DNA of 8,761 nt from contig DVOV01000112.1 of assembly GCA_018713375.1 (NCBI GenBank), positions 1-8,761 on the forward strand, read 5' to 3'. Below the pieces are notes generated by a model, which saw only the letters and a program-made list of their open reading frames with translations, ran no database searches and was not told the DNA's origin. This document shows, one piece after another, positions 1-5,299 of this stretch. Each line of letters starts with the position of its first letter. The first letter of the stretch is position 1. Origin of the DNA: Candidatus Scatomorpha stercorigallinarum (GTDB taxonomy: Bacteria; Bacillota_A; Clostridia; Oscillospirales; Oscillospiraceae). A program made the translations under genes and the position numbers.

Positions 1-74
1 GTGAAGCTGATGCCGTTGAGGACCTGCGTCTTGTTGAAGTGCTTTTCGAGGTCCTTCACTTCCAGTATGCTCAT
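1..74 (-). CDS. Polar amino-acid ABC transporter ATP-binding protein (N-terminus only, cut by window edge)
   Basis: The reverse strand from the ATG at 74-72 reads MSILEVKDLEKHF and then NKTQVLNGISF, the standard opening of GlnQ/HisP-type ATPases that drive amino-acid uptake from the cytoplasmic face. Only 24 codons are present; Walker A, signature and Walker B lie outside the window, so activity cannot be judged. The start is supported by a G-rich Shine-Dalgarno (AAGGGGGG) seven bases upstream, which abuts the TAA stop of the permease gene 13 bases away, indicating one transcript. Position as third gene after binding protein and permease is typical of this importer class. Confidence 0.9.
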   Translation of the reverse strand, partial: MSILEVKDLEKHFNKTQVLNGISF

Positions 75-87
75 GCGGCCGCCCCCC

Positions 88-939
88 TTAGCGGAAGAAT
101 TCCAGCCGCCGCTCCAGCCTGCCCAGCAGGAAGGAGACGACGCCGTTGAAGATGAGATAGTAGACGCCGGTGAAAAACAGCGGCCAGATGAGGCCGGAAT
201 AGCCGTGCGAGCCCTTGAGGAAGGCGTAGCCGGCCCAGATGACCTCCTGGAAGGAGATGATGCGGGCCAGGGAGGTGTCCTTCACCAGCGTTATCACCTC
301 GTTGGCCATCGGCGGGACGATGCGCTTGACCATTTGCAGCAGCGTCACCTTGAAGAATATCTGCCCCTTGGTCATGCCCAGCACCTGGCCGGCCTCCTGC
401 TGGCCCACGGGCACGCCCTGGATGCCGCCGCGGTAGATCTCCGAGAAATAGCAGGCGTAGTTGATGATAAACATCACCGCCGCCGCGGCAAACCTCCCCT
501 CCGGGAAGCTCCAGGGGTTGTTGTCGAATATGTAGCCGGGGATGTAGAACACGATCAGCAGCTGGAGCATCAGCGGCGTGCCGCGTATCACCCAGACCAC
601 GAAGCGGCTGAGGAGCGAGATGGGGCGGAAGCCGAGGAACAGCTTCGCGCCGCGCGCCAGGCGCTTTGCCAGGGCGCGGGCCTGCTGCTCGCTGAGCTCG
701 CGCGCCCCTGCGCCGGCGCCGGAGACCACTTTCCCGCCTTCTTCCAGGGCGTGCAGCAGCGCCTGGCGCCACGCGTTCTGCCGGCGGCCGATGAAGCCCA
801 GGGGGGCCCAGCGGCTCATGGAGCCGAAGCAGACGATGAGGCCCAGGGGGATGGAGCCGACGAGCGTTACGAAAAACAGCTTAAGCGTCTCTATAAAGCC
901 CTCGTTGAGGGCGCTTATCACGGTTTGAAATACTGACAT
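88..939 (-). CDS. Amino-acid ABC transporter permease (HisM/GlnP family) with a ~55-residue loop insertion
   Basis: This is the membrane subunit of a polar amino-acid importer, 283 residues against about 215-230 in most relatives. Membrane segments are visible at about 17-38, 111-133, 150-168, 205-230 and 250-273. The family hallmark IRGTPLMLQL is at 118-127 and the EAA coupling loop that contacts the ATPase starts at E182 (EAGQVLGMTKGQ). The usual Leu-Pro after the loop is Leu-Leu here (L200-L201). The extra length is an Arg/Lys/Ala-rich stretch at about 50-108, between the first segment (FGSMSRWAPL) and the normal continuation SRFVVWVIRG. Known family topology places this loop in the cytoplasm. 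The start is backed by AGGAGAGG about ten bases upstream. It lies between the binding-protein and ATPase genes on the same strand. Substrate cannot be read from the sequence. Confidence 0.93.
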   Translation of the reverse strand: MSVFQTVISALNEGFIETLKLFFVTLVGSIPLGLIVCFGSMSRWAPLGFIGRRQNAWRQALLHALEEGGKVVSGAGAGARELSEQQARALAKRLARGAKLFLGFRPISLLSRFVVWVIRGTPLMLQLLIVFYIPGYIFDNNPWSFPEGRFAAAAVMFIINYACYFSEIYRGGIQGVPVGQQEAGQVLGMTKGQIFFKVTLLQMVKRIVPPMANEVITLVKDTSLARIISFQEVIWAGYAFLKGSHGYSGLIWPLFFTGVYYLIFNGVVSFLLGRLERRLEFFR

Positions 940-967
940 GGGGGCTCAGACCTCTCCTGTCCGCGCC

Positions 968-996
968 AAAAGCAGAGAGCGCCAGCGCCCTCTGCT
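968..996 (-). promoter_or_regulatory. Stem-loop between binding-protein and permease genes (partial terminator or mRNA stabiliser)
   Basis: On the minus strand, positions 996 to 971 fold into an 11-bp stem (one G-U pair) with a CTGG loop. The arms begin AGCAGAG and end CTCTGCT. It is followed by a short TTTT run (971-968), too short for an efficient terminator. In ABC importer operons such hairpins after the binding-protein gene commonly raise its level relative to the membrane subunits by partial termination or 3' end protection; that role is inferred. The gap between the two genes is 93 bases and no internal promoter is evident. Confidence 0.5.
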
Positions 997-1032
997 TCCG
1001 GCTTTTTTGTTATGTATGGCTTATGGGGGCGC

Positions 1033-1890
1033 TCAGCCCTGGGCTATCAGGGCGGCGCTGACGCCGTAGGTGTCGGCGATCTCCTGCATGGTGCCGTCGG
1101 CGTAGGCGTCAACGAAGAACTCGTTGAGCGCGGCGCAGAGGTCGCTGCCCTTGCGGAAGCCGACGCCGTACTCCTCGCTGTTGAGCTGGATGGTGTAGGT
1201 GAGGTCGGCGTAGCTGGTGCCCTCGCCCACCATGGCCGCGGCCATCAGGCTGTCGATGATGGCGGCGTCGCAGGTGCCGGAGCTGACCTCCAGCACGGCG
1301 GTGGCCTGGTCGACGACCGGGGTGTAGGCAAAGCCGTTCTCAATGGCCATGTCCTCGCCGGCGGAGCCGGTCTCCACGGCGAAGTTCAGCTCCGCCATGC
1401 TCGCGGCGTCCGGGTACTGGTCAGCCACGCCGGCGGGCAGGATGACCACCTGGGCGTTGTTGCAGTAGGCGTTGGAGCACTCCATGGCCGAGAGCACCTC
1501 GTCCGTGAGGGTCATGCCGTTCCAGACCACGTCGATGGTCTTGCCGTCGAGCTCCATCACCTTGTTGTCCCACTCGATGACCTGGAACTCGGCCGTCACG
1601 CCCAGGCTCTCGGCAAAGGCCTTGGCCATGTCGGCGTCAAAGCCGATCCACTCGCCGTCCGCGCTCTGGTAGTCCATGGGCTCGAACTCCGTGATGCCCA
1701 CGATGAGGGTGCCCTTGTCCTGGACGTAGGCGAGGTCGCTCTCGCCGGCGTCTTCGGCGGGCGCTTCGCTCTCCGCCGGGGCCGCGGACTCCTCCGCGGG
1801 CTCTGCGCTCTCCGCCGCGGGCTCTTCGCCGCAGGCTGCAAGGGCGAACACCATCGCCAGGGCAAGTATCAGTGCAAATAGCTTTTTCAT
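1033..1890 (-). CDS. Amino-acid ABC transporter substrate-binding lipoprotein (SBP_bac_3 family)
   Basis: This 285-residue protein is the extracellular solute receptor of the importer. Residues 1-20 form a signal peptide ending in the lipobox LAAC, so Cys20 would be lipid-anchored to the membrane. Residues 21-52 are a low-complexity Ala/Glu/Pro/Ser linker. The binding fold follows: GTLIVGITEFEPMDY (60-74), GFDADMAKAFAESLGV (83-98), DVVWNGMTLTDE (120-131), then the second lobe with ETGSAGEDMA and the hinge-proximal CDAAIIDS. The position that normally carries the carboxylate-binding arginine (R77 in HisJ) aligns with Val132, while the second-lobe aspartate appears retained. Start ATG has AAGGAG at 1899-1904. 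It is first in the operon with the permease and ATPase. The ligand is unknown. Confidence 0.93.
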   Translation of the reverse strand: MKKLFALILALAMVFALAACGEEPAAESAEPAEESAAPAESEAPAEDAGESDLAYVQDKGTLIVGITEFEPMDYQSADGEWIGFDADMAKAFAESLGVTAEFQVIEWDNKVMELDGKTIDVVWNGMTLTDEVLSAMECSNAYCNNAQVVILPAGVADQYPDAASMAELNFAVETGSAGEDMAIENGFAYTPVVDQATAVLEVSSGTCDAAIIDSLMAAAMVGEGTSYADLTYTIQLNSEEYGVGFRKGSDLCAALNEFFVDAYADGTMQEIADTYGVSAALIAQG

Positions 1891-1932
1891 TTTTGTCGCT
1901 CCTTCGTTTGAAAATGGAGTTGCTGTCGAGTC

Positions 1933-1963
1933 ACTATACTACCACAGTAGCGAAATAAAGCAA
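1933..1963 (-). promoter_or_regulatory. Candidate sigma-A promoter for the ABC transporter operon
   Basis: Read on the minus strand, TTGCTT (1963-1958) and TATAGT (1938-1933) are separated by 19 bases, giving a predicted start near 1926 and a leader of about 36 bases before the ATG at 1890. The spacing is long and the -35 box is weak, so an activator bound to the adjacent inverted repeats could be needed. No better minus-strand pair was found in this gap. Confidence 0.4.
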
Positions 1964-1981
1964 GCCTTTTCTGCCAAAATA

Positions 1982-2018
1982 GCTGTGCGTTTACTGCACA
2001 GCAGGATCTTGCTGTGCA
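1982..2018. promoter_or_regulatory. Operator-like cluster of inverted repeats in the divergent intergenic region
   Basis: Three alternating arms are visible: GCTGTGC (1982-1988), GCACAGC (1996-2002) and GCTGTGC (2011-2017). The last two belong to a longer dyad with 9-bp perfect arms, TGCACAGCA (1995-2003) and TGCTGTGCA (2010-2018), around a 6-bp centre. The first two form a 7-bp inverted repeat with a 7-base spacer. The cluster lies 18 bases upstream of the plus -35 box and 18 bases upstream of the minus -35 candidate, which is where a regulator of both directions could bind. The binding protein is not identifiable from the window. Confidence 0.5.
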
Positions 2019-2036
2019 ACTAAGTTAACTTTAGGC

Positions 2037-2065
2037 TTGACAAGTTGCATTAGTGCTGATATATT
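2037..2065 (+). promoter_or_regulatory. Sigma-A promoter for the cysteine-rich gene pair
   Basis: A perfect TTGACA (2037-2042) is followed after 17 bases by TATATT (2060-2065, five of six consensus). Predicted transcription start is near 2072, giving a leader of about 35 bases to the ATG at 2107. An overlapping TATTAT at 2062-2067 would give 19-base spacing. The direct repeats of AAGTT at 2022, 2042 and 2082 flank this promoter. Confidence 0.65.
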
Positions 2066-2106
2066 ATGCCTATACTTGATTAAGTTGCCTGTAAGGAGGC
2101 GGGGCT

Positions 2107-2358
2107 ATGGCATTGACACAGGGCGGGCGCTGCACGGAGCGCTGCCGCAGCTGCGGCTACTGCTACATCGGGCTGGACATGGCGCTCTGCCGCTCCATGC
2201 CGATGTGCGAATACCTGCTGCAGACCGGGCGCAGGCGGCCGTGCCCGGCGGGGGATGGCTGCGCGGCGTTCCGGCCGGCGGAGGAGGGCGGCGAGCGCCG
2301 CCGGCGGGCGGCAGAGCGCATGTGGGGGGCGGTGAGCCGTGGCAGACAGGGCGTATGA
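2107..2358 (+). CDS. Small cysteine-rich protein of unknown function (probable metal-binding)
   Basis: This encodes 83 residues. Eight cysteines fall in the first 52 positions: C9, C13, C16, C19, C28, C34, C46 and C52. The CxxxCxxCxxC start suggests a zinc or iron-sulfur site, and the segment TGRRRPCPAGDGC (40-52) resembles small zinc-finger-like hypothetical proteins I associate with Firmicutes phage and mobile-element regions; that association is from memory and unverified. The C-terminal third is Arg/Glu/Ala-rich and probably helical. A strong AAGGAGG (2093-2099) sits seven bases before the ATG and a sigma-A promoter lies upstream, so it is very likely expressed. It overlaps the next gene by 20 bases. 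No signal peptide or membrane segment; probably cytoplasmic. Confidence 0.75.
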   Translation: MALTQGGRCTERCRSCGYCYIGLDMALCRSMPMCEYLLQTGRRRPCPAGDGCAAFRPAEEGGERRRRAAERMWGAVSRGRQGV

Positions 2359-2629
2359 CGGCGGGACGGACAGCCGCGAGCAGATCGAGCGCTGCCTGAA
2401 GTGCCCCTATCCCGCGCGCTACTGCACGGGGCAGCTCTATGAGCGCTGCCGGACAGGCATGAGCCCCTCCGGGCGCGCGGGGCGGCCGAGGGGGCTCATT
2501 TATTCCATGCTGGGGCCGGTGATATCCGGGGAGATGACGGCGGCGGACTTCTGCCGCCTGACGGGCTACAGCGAGCAGCAGGTGAGCCGCGCGCGGCGGC
2601 GGCTGCGCGAGCGTCAGCCGATGAGGTAG
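2339..2629 (+). CDS. Small cysteine-rich protein with a helix-turn-helix-like C-terminus, function unknown
   Basis: This encodes 96 residues from a GTG start; no other in-frame start precedes it. Residues 19-37 hold a four-cysteine group (C19, C22, C29, C37; CLKCPYPARYC then C37) suited to binding a metal. Residues 66-92 (MTAADFCRLTGYSEQQVSRA and a following RRRLRERQ) have the pattern of a helix-turn-helix recognition unit with a basic end, as in small DNA-binding regulators. It begins 20 bases inside the preceding gene, so translation is likely coupled; a run of six G at 2324-2329 is the only fair Shine-Dalgarno. Its 3' end overlaps by 16 bases the 3' end of the convergent gene on the other strand. 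It could autoregulate the upstream dyads, but this is inference. Confidence 0.68.
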   Translation: MADRAYDGGTDSREQIERCLKCPYPARYCTGQLYERCRTGMSPSGRAGRPRGLIYSMLGPVISGEMTAADFCRLTGYSEQQVSRARRRLRERQPMR

Positions 2630-3729
2630 CTGGGCACCTGGATGATGTAACAGCTCATCTCCGGGGCGTAGTTCATGATGGGCGCGTAGCGCAGCGAGGT
2701 GTCGCCCACGGTCATGGGGGCGGTGAGGGTGTCCGCGTTGGCGCCGGCCTGCCAGGCCGTGGCGGCATAGCAGCACAGGCGGTCGAACACCTTTGTGAAC
2801 AGGCCGATGTCCTGGCCGGAGAGGGCCGTCTGGCCCTCCGCCAGGGGCTGGGAGTCGATGATGGCGGAGACCGCGGCCCCGGCGCCGCGCACGGCGGCGG
2901 AGAGCGTCTGCGCCAGGGTGCAGACGGCGGTGGTGGGCGTGGGCGCATAGGAGAGGGCCGCGTTGTAGTGGATGGAGGCCTCCGTCACCGGGAGGGAAAC
3001 GGCCTTCAGCAGTATCTCGTCGAAGCCGTAGCCGGCGAGCTCCTCGCAGAGCTCCGTCAGGTAGTCCACGACGGTGGAGCTGTAGGGGTCCATCCAGCCG
3101 CCCTGCGCGTCGCTGTAGGCCGAGCCGTCGATGAGGTGCAGCGCGGAGGTGGCCGCGCGCTCGCTCATCAGGTCGTCCACCAGGCAGCTCACCTGGGCCA
3201 CCAGGTAGATGTCCTGCTCCTTGAGCGACTGCACCAGGCCGGCCATGTTCTGAGTGCTGTTGACGGCGAAGCCCTCCGCCGTCTCCGACGAGCTGGCCCA
3301 GACGAGCTGGCCGCTGGTGGGCTTTACCTCCAGCACCAGGGCGTTGGCGTTGTAGCTGCCCATGAGGTTGACATAGGACTGCACGGAGACGGAGTTGACG
3401 CTGGCGGCGGGCACGAATATGGCGCGCAGCGGCTCCAGGCCCTCGCCCGCCACGGCCTCCACGTTCGAGTAGTCGGCCTCGCCGATCTCCAGCTGCACCT
3501 GTACTTCCTCGAACACGCGCTCGCCGGACTCGTCCACGGCGGCCTCCGGCGTTGCCAGGAGGGGCAGCTCGAGGGAGATGCCGTCCTGGTCAAAGACGAT
3601 GTACTGCTGGAAGGCGTAAAAGAGGACGATGACCGCCACGGCCAGCATGGCCAGGGCCGAGAGCGCCAGGGCCAGCACGTTCAGCCGCCTGCGCTTGCCG
3701 CGGTAGAGCTCATTGTCCCGGCGGGCCAT
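2614..3729 (-). CDS. Membrane-anchored DUF4015-like (putative glycoside hydrolase fold) protein
   Basis: This encodes 371 residues. I chose the ATG at 3729 because it follows the rpiB stop by one base and has GAGGGA upstream; a longer reading would run 63 bases into rpiB. A basic N-terminus and one membrane segment (about 17-40) suggest an N-in anchor with an extracellular domain. The domain resembles DUF4015 TIM-barrel proteins: RAIFVPAA (102-109), NALVLEVKPTSGQLVW (129-144), a DIYLVAQVSCLVDD strand (173-186), WMDPYSSTVVDYL (212-224) and GFDEILLKAVSLP (235-247). In the family the last motif is usually close to IQFDYVRFP; here Lys242 occupies the aspartate position, so hydrolase activity is doubtful. 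It may bind rather than cleave a surface glycan. Assignment is from motif memory, without a search. Confidence 0.72.
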   Translation of the reverse strand: MARRDNELYRGKRRRLNVLALALSALAMLAVAVIVLFYAFQQYIVFDQDGISLELPLLATPEAAVDESGERVFEEVQVQLEIGEADYSNVEAVAGEGLEPLRAIFVPAASVNSVSVQSYVNLMGSYNANALVLEVKPTSGQLVWASSSETAEGFAVNSTQNMAGLVQSLKEQDIYLVAQVSCLVDDLMSERAATSALHLIDGSAYSDAQGGWMDPYSSTVVDYLTELCEELAGYGFDEILLKAVSLPVTEASIHYNAALSYAPTPTTAVCTLAQTLSAAVRGAGAAVSAIIDSQPLAEGQTALSGQDIGLFTKVFDRLCCYAATAWQAGANADTLTAPMTVGDTSLRYAPIMNYAPEMSCYIIQVPSYLIG

Positions 3730-3730
3730 G

Positions 3731-4171
3731 TCAGTCCCTCGCCTCGATCTCCGCGAGCTTGCCCAGGCGGCGGGCGTGGCGGCCGCCGTCAAAGCCCGTG
3801 GAGAGGAAGATGTCGACGATCTTCAGCGCCAGGCCGGGGCCGATGACACGGCCGCCCAGGGCCAGGACGTTGGCGTCGTTGTGGCGGCGGCACATCTCCG
3901 CCGTGTAGCAGTCCGAGCAGGCCGCCGCACGCACGCCGTGGACCTTGTTGGCGGCGATGGAGATGCCGATGCCCGTGCCGCAGACGGCGATGCCCAGCTC
4001 GCACTCGCCGGAGGCCACGGCGCGGCCCACCGCCTCGCCGTACTCGGGGTAGTCGCAGCTCTCCTCGCTGTAGGTGCCAAAGTCGCGGAACTCGATGCCG
4101 CGGTCCGCCAGATGGCTGATGATGACCTGCTTGAGAGCATAGCCCCCATGGTCGCTTCCGATGGCTATCAT
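3731..4171 (-). CDS. rpiB: Ribose-5-phosphate isomerase B (RpiB/LacAB family)
   Basis: This 146-residue protein has the usual length for RpiB, the cytoplasmic enzyme interconverting ribose 5-phosphate and ribulose 5-phosphate. Signature positions are all present: GSDHGG (5-10), the catalytic-cysteine motif VCGTGIGISIAANK (C64), YTAEMCRRHNDANVLALGGR with H97, and the phosphate-binding HxxR near the C-terminus (HARR). The related galactose-6-phosphate or allose-6-phosphate isomerases share the fold, but no sugar operon accompanies it, so the pentose-phosphate role is preferred. The start has a near-perfect AGGAGGT at 4180-4186, eight bases upstream. The downstream membrane protein begins one base after the stop, indicating co-transcription. 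The upstream 244 bases are hairpin-rich and I could not place a convincing promoter there. Confidence 0.96.
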   Translation of the reverse strand: MIAIGSDHGGYALKQVIISHLADRGIEFRDFGTYSEESCDYPEYGEAVGRAVASGECELGIAVCGTGIGISIAANKVHGVRAAACSDCYTAEMCRRHNDANVLALGGRVIGPGLALKIVDIFLSTGFDGGRHARRLGKLAEIEARD

Positions 4172-4210
4172 GGTCGTGTACCTCCTGAAGTGATAAATAA
4201 TGTTTCAAAA

Positions 4211-4419
4211 GCCGGCCTTACCGGCCCGTCCGGTCAAACGTCGATCAGCCCGGTCTATCTCCCTTTTTTCCGAGGGCATGTACCTCGGAAAAAACACCTC
4301 TTGCGCGGCAAGTGTGCCCGCGCCACCGGCGCGGGCGCGCGCAGCCGCGCGGCAAACGCCATCGCGCCGGAGGCGCGGGGCCAAATTTGGCATTGAATGG
4401 CCGCCGCGCGGCCATTCAA
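4211..4419. repeat. Dense intergenic hairpin array, probable dispersed palindromic repeat element
   Basis: This gene-free stretch upstream of rpiB holds consecutive inverted repeats: ggcc arms at 4214/4223; a 12-bp stem 4264-4275 with 4283-4294; 5-bp arms at 4300/4308; 9-bp arms GCCCGCGCC (4316-4324) and GGCGCGGGC (4328-4336); the palindrome GCCGCGCGGC (4344-4353); CGCGCC/GGCGCG (4363-4377); the palindrome GCCAAATTTGGC (4380-4391); and a 12-bp stem 4393-4404 with 4408-4419, which includes the stop codon of the upstream PHP gene. No protein-coding signal is convincing here. The stem at 4264-4294 has T6 before and A6 after on both strands, the reverse of an intrinsic terminator. A related but shorter block occurs at the window end, so a repeat family is likely. 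Confidence 0.65.
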
Positions 4420-5243
4420 GCCAGCCTCTTAAATTCCGCCTTGTGGTGGCGGTAGCTCGCCACGTAGCGGAAGCCGTTGGCGAGCAGGAGCTCGCTGCCC
4501 TCCTCCACGCCGGCGCCGGCGTTCTTGGGGCTGTGGGCGTCCGAGCCCACGGTGACGATGTCCCCGCCCAGCTCGCGGTAGCGGCGGAGGATGGGCACGG
4601 AGGGGTAAGTGACGGGGTCGGCGTCCGAGAGGCCGGAGCAGTTGAGCTCGATGCCGCGGCCGTTCTCGATGAGCGTGCGCAGCAGCGTGTCGATGCGGTC
4701 GCCGAAGCGCTCCATGTCCATCTCGATGTCGAAGCCCTGGCGGCGCATGTAGCGGCGGCAGTAGCCGATGTGGGCCATGATGTCGAAGCAGGGGATGGCG
4801 GCCAGCTCGATGAGCTCCTCCAGGTAGCGGTCGTAGAGGGCGAGGCACTGTTCCTCGCTCTCGTACTTGAGGTAGTAGAAGTCGCGCTCGCCGCGCAGGT
4901 TGTGCAGCGAGCCGAGGATGAAGTCGTACTCCGGCATGGCGTACACGCGCTTGCCGCGCGCCGGGTCGTGGTTGGCCTCGCCCAGCTCGAGCCCGAGCTT
5001 GATCTCGATGCCCTCCGGGGCCTTTTCCATGGCCTCGATGAACTGGTGGCCCTGGATGCGGGGCAGGAAGAAGTTGTTGGGGCCCAGCTGCAGCGTCTCC
5101 GGCGTGCCGAAGTCGCAGTGGTCGGTGAAGCAGACCTCCGTGACGCCGCGCTTGAGCTCCGCGCGCGCCATCTCCGCCATGCGCGCCTTGCTGTCGGCGT
5201 CAAAAGAGCAGCTGCTGTGTACATGGTAATCGGCAAGGAACAT
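4416..5243 (-). CDS. PHP-domain phosphohydrolase, histidinol-phosphatase type (HisJ/HisK-like)
   Basis: This encodes 275 residues, the normal size for PHP-type histidinol phosphatases, which remove phosphate from histidinol phosphate in histidine synthesis. The metal-binding motifs of the PHP barrel are complete: DYHVHS (H7, H9), TDHCD (D41, H42), LGLELGE (E86), GSLHN (H114), AHIGY (H158) and GSDAHSP (D235, H237), enough for a three-metal site. There is no signal peptide, so it is cytoplasmic. No histidine genes are nearby, so another phosphomonoester is possible. The ATG is preceded by AGGAGA about eleven bases upstream. It follows the glycosyltransferase gene after 56 bases on the same strand and may share its promoter; a 6-bp stem-loop (5293-5311) spans that gene's stop codon. 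Its own stop lies inside a strong hairpin. Confidence 0.88.
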   Translation of the reverse strand: MFLADYHVHSSCSFDADSKARMAEMARAELKRGVTEVCFTDHCDFGTPETLQLGPNNFFLPRIQGHQFIEAMEKAPEGIEIKLGLELGEANHDPARGKRVYAMPEYDFILGSLHNLRGERDFYYLKYESEEQCLALYDRYLEELIELAAIPCFDIMAHIGYCRRYMRRQGFDIEMDMERFGDRIDTLLRTLIENGRGIELNCSGLSDADPVTYPSVPILRRYRELGGDIVTVGSDAHSPKNAGAGVEEGSELLLANGFRYVASYRHHKAEFKRLA

Positions 5244-5299
5244 AAATGCTATCTCTCCTAAAAATGCTTGATCTTCCGGGTCGCTGTGTCAATGGCCGG

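Noticed and set aside
1..936. Long plus-strand open frame of 311 codons
   Set aside because: It is antisense to the permease and ATPase genes, has low-complexity Glu/Ala/His-rich translation and no family resemblance.
1012..1881. Plus-strand open frame of 289 codons opposite the binding-protein gene
   Set aside because: Val/Gly/His-rich antisense shadow; the minus strand has the lipobox, fold motifs and ribosome binding site.
3727..3792. Longer N-terminus for the DUF4015-like protein starting at 3792
   Set aside because: The extra 21 codons lie within rpiB and lack membrane-protein character; ATG at 3729 gives a clean basic anchor and a one-base gap.
2968..3846. Plus-strand open frame opposite the DUF4015-like and rpiB genes
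   Set aside because: Low-complexity translation typical of the complement of a GC-rich gene; no usable start signal.
4188..4240. Promoter for rpiB (TTGACC or TTGAAA on the minus strand)
   Set aside because: No -10 box at acceptable spacing; the AT-rich patch is too close to the ribosome binding site.
4264..4294. Bidirectional intrinsic terminator
   Set aside because: The T and A runs are on the wrong sides of the stem for both strands.
4211..4419. CRISPR array
   Set aside because: The repeats are different hairpins in series, not identical direct repeats with uniform spacers, and no cas gene is present.
4200..5261. Plus- and minus-strand frames of about 350 codons over the PHP gene
   Set aside because: Both are shadows; only the 4416-5243 minus frame holds the metal-binding motifs.
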